Assembly: GCA_002316225.1 (NCBI GenBank)
Contig: DCDC01000072.1
Span: 1 to 12,017 of the forward strand
DNA from: Firmicutes bacterium UBA1065
Lineage (GTDB): Bacteria; Bacillota; Clostridia; Tissierellales; Sedimentibacteraceae
Direction: 5' to 3'
Length of the DNA stretch: 12,017 nt
This document shows positions 1 to 6,541 of the stretch, piece by piece. Each line of letters begins with the position of its first letter. The stretch's first letter is position 1. Made by a program: the position numbers and the translations under genes. The notes under the pieces are model-generated. The model was not told where the DNA came from, ran no database searches, and saw only the letters and a list, made by a program, of their open reading frames with translations.

Positions 1-43
1 TCATGATAAGACAAAGCAGTAGACTAATTAACCTCTTATTCAT
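1..43 (-). CDS. 5' end of a leftward gene, probable signal peptide or membrane anchor (partial)
   Basis: Reading the minus strand from ATG at 43-41, the frame stays open to the window edge and encodes MNKRLISLLLCLIM. This is a short basic start followed by a hydrophobic run, as in a signal peptide, lipoprotein leader or membrane anchor. A strong ribosome binding site (CAGGAGGA, minus strand, 51-58) lies seven bases upstream, and a good promoter and an operator-like palindrome lie beyond it. The product cannot be identified from 14 residues. Envelope or efflux components are common targets of TetR-family repressors, so an exported transporter subunit is a guess only. Confidence 0.7.
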   Translation of the reverse strand, partial: MNKRLISLLLCLIM

Positions 44-70
44 ACTATTCTCCTCCTGTTTTTTATTTTC

Positions 71-87
71 ACTGACCGACGGTCAAT
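71..87. promoter_or_regulatory. TetR-type operator palindrome
   Basis: The sequence TGACCG-A-CGGTCA (73-85) is a perfect 13-base dyad with one central base, and the outer A71/T87 also pair. It sits just downstream of the minus-strand -10 box at 100-105, so a bound repressor would block initiation or early elongation of the leftward gene. The shape and sequence resemble operators of TetR/AcrR-family repressors. No repressor gene is present in the window, so the regulator is inferred. Confidence 0.6.
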
Positions 88-99
88 GAGATTAATTTT

Positions 100-128
100 A
101 TGATAGCACTTTGATAATTTGCTGTCAA
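100..128 (-). promoter_or_regulatory. Sigma-A-type promoter of the leftward gene
   Basis: On the minus strand, TTGACA (128-123) is followed after exactly 17 bases by TATCAT (105-100). This is a consensus -35 and a 5/6 -10 at ideal spacing. The predicted start near 93 puts the TGACCG dyad at 73-85 in the early transcribed region. Confidence 0.75.
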
Positions 129-198
129 TATTTGTTTGCTAATTTTTTGCATACTTTGATGATAAATTATTGGACAACTCAAAACATGACGCATATTG

Positions 199-227
199 TT
201 GTATAATAAAAAAATATTTGATATAAT
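199..227 (+). promoter_or_regulatory. Possible promoter of the SHOCT-like gene
   Basis: A perfect TATAAT at 222-227 has a weak TTGTAT (199-204) 17 bases upstream. A second TATAAT at 202-207 has no convincing -35. The surroundings are very AT-rich, so chance matches are likely. Confidence 0.35.
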
Positions 228-256
228 AAATTATCTTTTTATTATCGAGGAGAATT

Positions 257-658
257 ATGGCTAAGAAAATTAAGGTTAAACCCGGCAAAACCCAGTCAAA
301 GGCAGGGTTTTTTGTAGGTCTTGTATTTTGTCTGATAGGTTTGGTTGTTGTTATACCCACATTTGGCCCCTTTGGAATTTTTTGGACCTTAGTTGCAGTT
401 ATCATTACGGTTACCCATGGTAAAAATGCATTTACGGAAGAAGGGGTTTCAACTCATGAAATTATTATAGATGACAATGATTTAATGAAAAATCCTGACA
501 TTGTGAAAAGTACTTCGGAAGAAACGAAGGATGAAGAATATGTTTATATTTCTGATGCCAAAAAGCGCCTGGAAGAAATTAAAATCTTGTATGAAAACGG
601 CCTTATGACTAAAGAAGAATACGAGGATAAAAGAAGGAGCATTATAGCCGATATTTAA
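257..658 (+). CDS. Small two-helix membrane protein with C-terminal SHOCT-like domain
   Basis: This 133-residue protein has a lysine-rich N terminus, two hydrophobic segments (about residues 17-34 and 38-54) and a polar linker. It ends in a helical segment (about 101-132) reading AKKRLEEIKILYENGLMTKE and then EYEDKRRSII. That tail matches the SHOCT short C-terminal domain pattern, in which a helix, the phrase G-L-I/M-T-x-E-E-[FY] and a second helix make about 30 residues. SHOCT tails occur at the ends of many unrelated membrane proteins and are thought to mediate oligomerisation. The start is supported by GAGGAG (247-252), four bases before ATG. It appears monocistronic, with a repeat hairpin (679-739) behind it. 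The specific function is unknown. Confidence 0.8.
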   Translation: MAKKIKVKPGKTQSKAGFFVGLVFCLIGLVVVIPTFGPFGIFWTLVAVIITVTHGKNAFTEEGVSTHEIIIDDNDLMKNPDIVKSTSEETKDEEYVYISDAKKRLEEIKILYENGLMTKEEYEDKRRSIIADI

Positions 659-678
659 TAAAGTGAAAATTCCTATAT

Positions 679-739
679 GTCATCCTGAGCGAAGCGAAGG
701 ATCTCAAGAGATCCTTCGGGCTAAAGCCCTCAGGATGAC
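679..739. repeat. Palindromic GTCATCCTGAG repeat, inverted pair
   Basis: Two half-units face each other. GTCATCCTGAG (679-689) begins the left arm and CTCAGGATGAC (729-739) ends the right arm, with GGATCTCA and GAGATCC at the centre. The arms differ inside: the left contains GCGAAGCG, the right GGGCTAAAGCCC. The transcript could form a long imperfect hairpin and may serve as a transcript end for the upstream gene. Related copies occur at 5709-5800 and 8692-8796. Confidence 0.85.
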
Positions 740-765
740 ACTATGGGATATTCATAGCAATGACA
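708..765 (+). repeat. 58-base repeat, partner of inverted copy at 8666-8723
   Basis: Bases 708-765 (right arm of the palindrome plus a 26-base tail ending TAGCAATGACA) match the reverse complement of 8666-8723 with two mismatches by my alignment. The AGCAATGACAA at its end recurs at 780-790, 24 bases downstream of 756-766. Confidence 0.85.
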
Positions 766-842
766 AAAATGTTATCCTCAGCAATGACAATGTGTTTTTA
801 CCATGTAAATTAGAAACCCTTAGGGCATTACAGGAGTAGACT

Positions 843-1958
843 ATGAACAAGAAAAATTTTGAATTAGGCGTACAGCTTCGCCATGAACTTCATGAACATC
901 CCGAACTGTCCAATAAAGAAACATGGACAAAAAACCACCTGATAAATTTCTTAAAAAAGCATACAAGTCTAAAAATAGTTGACAGGGGCAGGTGGTTTTA
1001 TGCTGTTTATGAAGCAGGTCCGGGCAAGAAAAACATAGCCTTTCGGGCAGATTTTGATGCAATCCCCATGGATGAATATTTAAGCATTCCTCATGGGTCC
1101 AAGGTTCAAGGCGTTTCCCACAAATGCGGCCACGACGGCCATTCGGCTTCATTGGCCGGATTTGCCCTGGAAGTTGACATGTATGGGGCAGACAAAAACA
1201 TATTCTTTTTGTTCCAGCATGCAGAAGAAACAGGAGACGGGGCCAGAGAAGCAGCCGTATTTATTGAGGAAAACAATATCGATGAAATATATGCATATCA
1301 CAATATGAGCGGTTTTCCTTACAAAGCTGTGGCGGTTAAGGAAGGGGTCAGCTTTTGTGCATCCAAGGGCATGATAATCCGTATGGAAGGTGCTCCTTCC
1401 CATGCAAGCATGCCGGAAAAAGGAAGGAATCCGGCCTTTGCCATTGCTAAAATAATAAATTCCATTCCGGATTTAACTTCGCCGGATAAAAATAAAGGTA
1501 TGGTTCTTTGTACCGTAATTCAAGTAGCCGTGGGAGAAAGAGCTTTCGGCAAAAGTCCGGGCAAGGGAGAACTTCTGCTGACTATTCGTGCCTTGTACGA
1601 TGAGGATCTGTACAGGCTGCAGAATAGTATTGAAAAATTAGCCCTGGAAGAAGGGGGAAAGTACGGACTGGATGTTTCATTTGAGTATGTGGATGTTTTC
1701 CCTGAAACTTACAATCATGCCGAAATTTCCGACAAGATAAGAAGGGCTGCTAAGAAAAAAGGCTACGAACTGGTTGAAATGAAGGAAGCCATTAGGAGTT
1801 CCGAGGATTTTGGATATTATACAAAAGAAACTAAGGGGGCAATCTTTTTAATCGGTAATGGAGAAGATTATCCTGCCCTTCATACGAATGAATATGACTT
1901 CAGGGATGAACTGATTGAAGTTGCATCGGACATATTCGCGGGAATATTGGAATGCTGA
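843..1958 (+). CDS. M20D-family metallo-amidohydrolase/peptidase
   Basis: This 371-residue protein is a member of the M20 zinc hydrolases, subfamily M20D (amidohydrolases such as hippurate, N-acyl-amino-acid or N-acetyl-diaminopimelate deacylases), which cleave an acyl group from an amino acid. Signature blocks appear in order: RHELHEHPELS (13-23), FRADFDAIPM (67-76), CGHDGHSA (95-102), HAEETGDGA (126-134), YHNM (152-155), GAPSHASMPEKGRNP (183-197) and ALHTNEYDF (345-353). Likely metal or catalytic residues are Cys95, His97, Glu127/Glu128, His153 and His347. The dimerisation domain spans roughly 175-285. Length fits the family's usual 370-400 residues. No signal peptide is seen, so it is probably cytoplasmic. 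AGGAG (831-835) sits seven bases before ATG. The acyl-amino-acid substrate cannot be told from the sequence. Confidence 0.92.
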   Translation: MNKKNFELGVQLRHELHEHPELSNKETWTKNHLINFLKKHTSLKIVDRGRWFYAVYEAGPGKKNIAFRADFDAIPMDEYLSIPHGSKVQGVSHKCGHDGHSASLAGFALEVDMYGADKNIFFLFQHAEETGDGAREAAVFIEENNIDEIYAYHNMSGFPYKAVAVKEGVSFCASKGMIIRMEGAPSHASMPEKGRNPAFAIAKIINSIPDLTSPDKNKGMVLCTVIQVAVGERAFGKSPGKGELLLTIRALYDEDLYRLQNSIEKLALEEGGKYGLDVSFEYVDVFPETYNHAEISDKIRRAAKKKGYELVEMKEAIRSSEDFGYYTKETKGAIFLIGNGEDYPALHTNEYDFRDELIEVASDIFAGILEC

Positions 1959-2009
1959 ATGGAAATAATAACCACATCTTATATTTTTGTGTTTTATTGT
2001 CAAAAAATG

Positions 2010-2018
2010 TGGTATAAT
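2010..2018 (+). promoter_or_regulatory. Extended -10 promoter for the REC-PAS-GGDEF-EAL gene
   Basis: TGGTATAAT is a TGn-extended perfect -10 box, which can work without a good -35. An alternative uses TTGTCA (1997-2002) with TATAAA (2019-2024) at 16-base spacing. Either would start transcription 20-35 bases before the AGGAAGG ribosome binding site at 2051-2057. Confidence 0.5.
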
Positions 2019-2060
2019 TATAAATATAAAGGAAAACGTTCCAAAAAGTGAGGAAGGTGT

Positions 2061-2975
2061 ATGCCGGCAAAAATATTAATTGCCGACGACTCGGCTGCAG
2101 ACCGATTGATAATCAAAAATATGTTAAGTGAATATGTCACCCTGACAGCATGTGACGGGGAGGAAGCCATGCTTCTGCTTGACCAGCATCCGGATATAGA
2201 TATCCTGATACTGGGTTTGAGCATGCCAAAAATTGATGGGTTTGAAATCTTAAGAGCCTTGAAATCCGATAACAGGTATAAAAAACTGAGGACGATAATT
2301 TTAACTGTCAGCGATGAACCGGAAAATGAAATAAAAGGGCTAAAAATGGGTGCGGTTGATTACATAAGAAAGCCTGTTAATTTTGACTCCTTAAGGGCCA
2401 GGATAGAAGTACATCTTGAATATTTAAAATTGCAGCATCTTTATGAGCAAAAAATTCATAGGCAGGAATTAACATTTGACACATTTTTTTACCAGGCACC
2501 TATAGGGATATACATCTCACATGCCAGAGTTTCAAACGGCAAAATTGAGGTAGTATTTCAGGATATGAATCCCAAGTTTGAGGAAATAGTGGGTAGAGCA
2601 AAGAAAGAAATATTTAAGTTGGGATGGGAAAAATTCACCCACCCGGATGATCTGGAAGAAGATTTGAAAAACTATGAAAAACTTATTGCAGGTGAAATAG
2701 ACTCTTATACCATGGACAAACGGTATATCAGACCGGATGGCTCGGAGGTATGGGTAAATATCATAGTAGCGAAGATTGATTTGCAGGATGGCGGCAGATT
2801 CAGTCAGATATGCTTAGTACAAGATATCTCCGAAAGAAAAGAAATAGAGAAGTCTCTGAAGGAGAGCGAGCGAAGCAAGGAGGTTCTTCTTTCCCATATT
2901 CCGGGCATGGCATACAGGTGCAGTTATGACAAGGATTGGACCATGCAGTTGTTTCTGCCGGATGCTATAATTTGA
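2061..2975 (+). CDS. N-terminal fragment of split signalling protein: receiver (REC) and PAS domains
   Basis: This 304-residue frame holds a response-regulator receiver domain (about 1-122), a PAS domain with its PAC tail (about 138-260, ending LVQDISERKEIE), and the first part of a second PAS domain (from about 271). The receiver has the acidic pair Asp9/Asp10, Thr82 and Lys104. The phospho-acceptor aspartate is replaced by Gly52: the text reads LGLSMPKIDG where the family has LDxxMPxxDG. The frame ends abnormally at LFLPDAII in the middle of the second PAS domain, and that domain resumes in another frame from 2951. So the stop at 2973-2975 is a frameshift product and the real protein was meant to continue. 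AGGAAGG (2051-2057) precedes ATG. A receiver that cannot be phosphorylated would not switch by the usual chemistry. Confidence 0.85.
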   Translation: MPAKILIADDSAADRLIIKNMLSEYVTLTACDGEEAMLLLDQHPDIDILILGLSMPKIDGFEILRALKSDNRYKKLRTIILTVSDEPENEIKGLKMGAVDYIRKPVNFDSLRARIEVHLEYLKLQHLYEQKIHRQELTFDTFFYQAPIGIYISHARVSNGKIEVVFQDMNPKFEEIVGRAKKEIFKLGWEKFTHPDDLEEDLKNYEKLIAGEIDSYTMDKRYIRPDGSEVWVNIIVAKIDLQDGGRFSQICLVQDISERKEIEKSLKESERSKEVLLSHIPGMAYRCSYDKDWTMQLFLPDAII

Positions 2976-4549
2976 CCGGATATGCTCCTGAAAGCCTCTT
3001 GTATAACAGGGATATAACCTTTAATGAAGTAATATCGCCTGAATATCGCGAATTTCTTTGGAATGAATGGAAACGTGTCATACCCAGGAAGGCACCTTTT
3101 AAATATGAATATGAGATTACGACAGCCCAGGGAGAGCGAAAACGGGTACTTGAGATGGGGCAGGCAATTTATAACGAAAAAGATGAAGTTGAAGCACTTG
3201 AAGGGATAATTCTGGATATTTCAGAAAGAAAGAAAATGGAGGACAATCTTAAATTCATAAGTGAGCATGATACATGGACAGGTCTTTACAATCGCAGGTA
3301 TCTGGAAAACGTGTTAGCCCGGGATGCAGAGACCGTTTCAACTGAAAAGCGAGCCCTTATCTGCATCAATGTAAGCCCCATACAAGCCTTAACCCTGACT
3401 TACGGCTTTAATTACGCCCAGGATGTAGTAAAAAAAGTTGCAGATGCTCTTAGAATGCACTGCACCGATAAACGCCAGTTATATAGTACATTTCAAAACC
3501 AGTTTATTTTTTATGTAAAAGGTTATGAAGATAAGGAAGACTTGATACAGTTTTGCCGGGAACTGGTAGGCACCTTAGAGTCGATTCTCAGCATCGAAAG
3601 AATAGGAGGGGGAATCGGCATTATAGAACTTAATGAAGATAATAAATGTGATATGGGGCAATTGTCAAAGAACCTCCTTGTTGCATCTGAAAAGGCAATG
3701 AACTTGTATAATGCAGATATAGGAATATGCTTTTTCGATGATGAATTAGAAGCGGAAGTAATCCGCGAAGAAGAGATAAAAGCCGAGCTTGCCAGAATTA
3801 GCTTTGATGAAAACTACGACGGGTTGTATTTGAAATTTCAGCCGATTTTAGACCTAAGAACAAATAAAATAAGAGATTTTGAAGCATTAGCCAGGATAAA
3901 CAGCGAAAAATTAGGCTTGCTTATGCCGGGGGAGTTCATTCCCCTGGCTGAAAAAAATAAGCTCATAATACCATTTGGCAGAAAGGTTATCATCAAAGCT
4001 TTTGAATTTCTGAATAAACTCAGGGAAAACGGCTATGATTCGGTAAGAGTGTCCATTAATATCTCTATCAATCAATTGGTAGGTGAAGATTTCATTAAGG
4101 ATCTTTTCAACCTTATAGATGAAATGAAGGTTAATCCGGAAAATATTGTTTTAGAGATTACGGAATCCGTATTTGCTTCTGACTATTTCGAAATAAACAG
4201 GATTCTGGGAATGGCTCAGAAGGCAGGGATAAAAGTTGCAATTGATGATTTTGGAACCGGTTATTCCTCAATATCCAGGGAGTTAGAGTTAAATGTGGAT
4301 ACCATTAAAATTGATAAATATTTTAGTGACAAACTCTTAGATACCAATAATACGGATCCTATTATCAAAGAAGTAATAACAATGATACACAAGTTGGGTT
4401 ACGATGTAATAGCTGAAGGAGTTGAATACGACGAACAAAAAGAATTTTATGTTTATAACGGCTGCGATAAACTGCAGGGGTACTTAATCAGCAAACCTCT
4501 TGACCCGGAAGCAGCAATTGAGTTTATGAAAAACAACTGTAATAATTAA
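2936..4549 (+). CDS. C-terminal fragment of split signalling protein: PAS, degenerate GGDEF, intact EAL phosphodiesterase
   Basis: This frame (537 residues from a TTG at 2936) continues the second PAS domain from Val6 (VSAGCYNLTGY, through IILDISERKKME at 91-102), then GGDEF (about 108-270) and EAL (about 285-535) domains. The GGDEF active-site loop reads FQNQF (186-190), so diguanylate cyclase activity is very unlikely. The EAL domain keeps its metal and catalytic residues: Glu316 in FEALAR, Asn375 in NISINQL, Glu407 in LEITES, Asp437-Asp438 in IDDFGTGYSS, Lys458, Glu494 in AEGVE and Gln514. It therefore looks competent to hydrolyse cyclic di-GMP. The TTG has no properly spaced ribosome binding site and the first five residues are out of family, so independent initiation here is doubtful. 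A bidirectional terminator follows at once. Confidence 0.85.
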   Translation: MDHAVVSAGCYNLTGYAPESLLYNRDITFNEVISPEYREFLWNEWKRVIPRKAPFKYEYEITTAQGERKRVLEMGQAIYNEKDEVEALEGIILDISERKKMEDNLKFISEHDTWTGLYNRRYLENVLARDAETVSTEKRALICINVSPIQALTLTYGFNYAQDVVKKVADALRMHCTDKRQLYSTFQNQFIFYVKGYEDKEDLIQFCRELVGTLESILSIERIGGGIGIIELNEDNKCDMGQLSKNLLVASEKAMNLYNADIGICFFDDELEAEVIREEEIKAELARISFDENYDGLYLKFQPILDLRTNKIRDFEALARINSEKLGLLMPGEFIPLAEKNKLIIPFGRKVIIKAFEFLNKLRENGYDSVRVSINISINQLVGEDFIKDLFNLIDEMKVNPENIVLEITESVFASDYFEINRILGMAQKAGIKVAIDDFGTGYSSISRELELNVDTIKIDKYFSDKLLDTNNTDPIIKEVITMIHKLGYDVIAEGVEYDEQKEFYVYNGCDKLQGYLISKPLDPEAAIEFMKNNCNN

Positions 4550-4575
4550 AACCCTCAGAATATCCTGAGGGTTTT
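4548..4575. terminator. Bidirectional intrinsic terminator between convergent genes
   Basis: AAAACCCTCAG (4548-4558) pairs with CTGAGGGTTTT (4565-4575) around a six-base loop. GC-rich stem bases are flanked by A and T runs, so it reads as a terminator on both strands. It serves the signalling gene from the left and tdh from the right. Confidence 0.85.
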
Positions 4576-4590
4576 ATAATATTAGGTATA

Positions 4591-5553
4591 TTAGTCTTGA
4601 ATATTTAATTTGATTTTTAATTTATCAAGCATGTCTTTAGTCATGGCATCCAGGTCGTATTTGGGATTCCAGCCCCATTCTTCCCTGGCAGCCGAATCAT
4701 CCAGTGAATTGGGCCAGGATTCGGCTATTCCTTGTCTTATGGGGTCAACATCATAATCAATTTCAAATTCAGGAATATATTTTCTTATGGATGCTGCCAG
4801 CATTTCAGGTTCGAAACTCATGGCCGAAACGTTAAAAGCGTTGCGGTGTTTCAGCTTGTCTGGATTTGCTTCTATTAAATCTATTATAGCCCTTAAGGCA
4901 TCCGGCATGTACATCATGTCCATATAGGTTCCTTTTTGGATGAAGCAGGTATATTTTTTGTTTTTCAATGCTTCATAGTAGATGTGAACCGCATAATCCG
5001 TTGTACCTCCTCCGGGAAGGGTAACATATGATATAAGGCCGGGGAAGCGAACCCCTCTTGTGTCCACACCAAACCTTTTAAAGTAATAGTCACATAATAA
5101 TTCACCGGCAACTTTGGTTACTCCATATATGGTGGTTGGTCTTTGAATCGTATCCTGGGGAGTCTTGTCCTTCGGTGTTCCCGGGCCAAAGGCTGCAATG
5201 GAAGACGGGGTGTAAACCATGCATTTTTTTTCTTTGGCAACTTCCAGGATGTTATACAAGCCGTTCATATTTATATGCCAGCATAGTTGAGGATTGCTTT
5301 CTCCAACGGCAGATAAAACGGCGGCAAGGTTTACGATGGTATTAATTTTGTATTTGTCAACAACCGATGCTAATGTTGCCCCATCATTGATGTCTAAAAT
5401 TTCAAAGGGACCGGATTCGATAAGTTTTTCATGACCTTCCTTTATTCTTCTGCTGCTGGCTACAACATTTTCGCTACCGTAAATCCTGCGCATTTCTTCG
5501 GTTAATTCGGAGCCGATCTGCCCCAATGCTCCGGTGATCAATATTTTTCTCAA
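4591..5553 (-). CDS. tdh: L-threonine 3-dehydrogenase, SDR (epimerase-like) type
   Basis: This 320-residue NAD-dependent enzyme oxidises L-threonine to 2-amino-3-ketobutyrate, the first step of threonine breakdown to glycine and acetyl-CoA. The Rossmann dinucleotide loop is GALGQIG (8-14). The catalytic serine lies in TPSSIAAFGP (115-124), and the Tyr143/Lys147 pair in YGVTK. The stretch RFPGLISYVTLPGGGTTDYA (169-188) is characteristic of the short-chain-type threonine dehydrogenases, as opposed to the zinc MDR type. The start is TTG (5553-5551): GGGAGGT (5561-5567, minus strand) lies seven bases upstream and MRKILITGALG is the expected N terminus. The usual partner, 2-amino-3-ketobutyrate CoA ligase (kbl), is not adjacent. 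A small inverted repeat (5587-5604) lies in its leader. Terminated by the hairpin at 4548-4575. Confidence 0.93.
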   Translation of the reverse strand: MRKILITGALGQIGSELTEEMRRIYGSENVVASSRRIKEGHEKLIESGPFEILDINDGATLASVVDKYKINTIVNLAAVLSAVGESNPQLCWHINMNGLYNILEVAKEKKCMVYTPSSIAAFGPGTPKDKTPQDTIQRPTTIYGVTKVAGELLCDYYFKRFGVDTRGVRFPGLISYVTLPGGGTTDYAVHIYYEALKNKKYTCFIQKGTYMDMMYMPDALRAIIDLIEANPDKLKHRNAFNVSAMSFEPEMLAASIRKYIPEFEIDYDVDPIRQGIAESWPNSLDDSAAREEWGWNPKYDLDAMTKDMLDKLKIKLNIQD

Positions 5554-5586
5554 GTTTTTTACCTCCCATACATGACTATGTTTTTG

Positions 5587-5604
5587 TGCCTTAAATCCAA
5601 GGCA
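5587..5604. repeat. Small inverted repeat in the tdh leader
   Basis: TGCCTT (5587-5592) and AAGGCA (5599-5604) are perfect arms around six bases, about 20 bases upstream of the tdh ribosome binding site. It could be an operator or a weak RNA hairpin. The rest of the gap 5554-5902 is AT-rich, with the tandem repeats at 5709-5800 and the promoter of the next gene. A weak minus-strand promoter (TTGAAA at 5669-5664, TATACA at 5647-5642) may drive tdh. Confidence 0.45.
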
Positions 5605-5708
5605 TAAATCTGTTTACGAATTACAACCATATTATGTATTATGTATATATAATAACATACAATTTTCAAAATATAAATATATTTTTTCCATTTTGTCACC
5701 ATGAGCTT

Positions 5709-5800
5709 GTCATCCTGAGCGACAGTATGTCATCCTGAGCGTACCTCTTTGTCATCCTGAGCGTACCTCTTTGTCATCCTGAGCGAAGCGAAGGATCTCA
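5709..5800 (+). repeat. Tandem array of GTCATCCTGAGCG half-units
   Basis: GTCATCCTGAGCG occurs at 5709, 5729, 5751 and 5773. Two units (5729-5750 and 5751-5772) are exact 22-base tandem copies ending in TACCTCTTT. The last (5773-5800) is a complete 28-base half-unit ending AAGGATCTCA. Unlike the copies at 679-739 and 8740-8796, no inverted partner is present, so this is a one-sided, locally multiplied version of the repeat. Confidence 0.9.
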
Positions 5801-5816
5801 TAATCTCTTGTATACT

Positions 5817-5846
5817 TTGCCATAAGTTTGTGCTATTATATATAAT
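5817..5846 (+). promoter_or_regulatory. Promoter of the phosphoesterase operon
   Basis: TTGCCA (5817-5822) and a perfect TATAAT (5841-5846) are separated by 18 bases. They lie about 55 bases upstream of the ATG at 5903 and downstream of the repeat array. Confidence 0.6.
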
Positions 5847-5902
5847 AATATTTACATTAAATGAAAAAAATGTAGAAACATTTGTGACTTAGGAGAAATT
5901 AA

Positions 5903-6526
5903 ATGAAAAGCTTCAAGAATATCTGCAAAAGCATGATGTGCAAATTTACTTCACATCAAAGACCGGAAGACCTTTTAAAAGATATAAAAGGACCTGTATT
6001 ACTTCACATAAGTGATACTCCTTCGGAAATTTATCCTTATCTATTTGAAATAATTGATGTATTAAAGCCAAGTTATATCATTCATACGGGTGATTTGGCC
6101 GATAATATCAAGTTAGAGATAAACAGGGACAGGATAAAAGGCTATTGCAGTTTAGTCAAAGAACTTGTTGACGGTTTGGAAAAAGGTGATGCCAAAGTAT
6201 ATTATTTTTTAGGCAACCATGATGATTACGAAGCTGTCAGCACCTTAAGCAAAAAAGGAACCATTTTGGAAGAAGGGCTTTTAACCATAGATGAACTTAA
6301 GTTTAGGGCAGGGCATTACCACAGGGAATACTCCTATAATGCGGATTTTAATCTTTTCGGTCACAGTTTTGATCCCTGTCACTATGAAAAGGATGGTACA
6401 ATCGGATTAAACGGGGTATTGAGCATTAATATAATCGATTTATCAAACAAGAGAGTTTTTCATGTGAATTACCCCGTTGGTACAAATCGTCTCAGAGGTA
6501 TGGAATCTAAAAGATTTGGTTTATAA
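5903..6526 (+). CDS. Calcineurin-like metallophosphoesterase, degenerate at two metal motifs
   Basis: This 207-residue protein follows the order of metallophosphoesterase motifs: LLHISDTP (33-40), HTGDLAD (61-67), FLGNHDD (102-108), AGHYH (136-140) and FGHSFDP (152-158). Asp38, Asp64, Asn105, His106, His138 and His154 are in place. The DxH of motif I reads Asp-Thr-Pro, and the final GHxH reads Gly-His-Ser-Phe, so two expected metal-ligand histidines are missing. It may bind a single metal, act on an unusual substrate, or be a non-catalytic relative. No signal peptide is clear. AGGAG (5891-5895) precedes ATG, and the next gene starts 15 bases after the stop, which suggests co-transcription. 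Confidence 0.8.
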   Translation: MKSFKNICKSMMCKFTSHQRPEDLLKDIKGPVLLHISDTPSEIYPYLFEIIDVLKPSYIIHTGDLADNIKLEINRDRIKGYCSLVKELVDGLEKGDAKVYYFLGNHDDYEAVSTLSKKGTILEEGLLTIDELKFRAGHYHREYSYNADFNLFGHSFDPCHYEKDGTIGLNGVLSINIIDLSNKRVFHVNYPVGTNRLRGMESKRFGL

Positions 6527-6541
6527 AGAAAGGGGATAGGT

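Larger units (their letters stand above)
2061..4549 (+). pseudogene. Frameshifted REC-PAS-PAS-GGDEF-EAL gene, reconstructed
   Basis: Adding one base after CAG (2946-2948) restores DWTMQ-F-VSAGCYNLTGY, the usual core of this PAS type, and joins both frames into one 829-residue protein. Only two bases (2949-2950) stand where a Phe codon is expected. The lesion could be a true mutation or a sequencing or assembly error. The downstream 532 codons remain open and well conserved in motif, so any mutation is recent. Confidence 0.75.

Noticed and set aside
841..1152. Minus-strand open frame of 103 codons opposite the M20 gene
   Set aside because: It lies wholly within a well-supported M20D gene on the plus strand, has no ribosome site and its translation resembles no domain. 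The same holds for the other antisense frames, e.g. 1149-1403, 6796-7056, 7568-7924 and 11189-11488.
2940..2960. Programmed -1 frameshift in the REC-PAS-GGDEF-EAL gene
   Set aside because: A -1 shift at TTG (2949-2951) would give an in-family protein. However, there is no slippery heptamer at CAGTTGTTTCTG and no obvious stimulatory structure just downstream, and the expected Phe codon is simply one base short.
5709..5800. CRISPR-like array
   Set aside because: The repeat unit is 13 bases with spacers of 7-9 bases, two spacers are identical, and the same sequence occurs elsewhere as palindromes. No cas genes are present.
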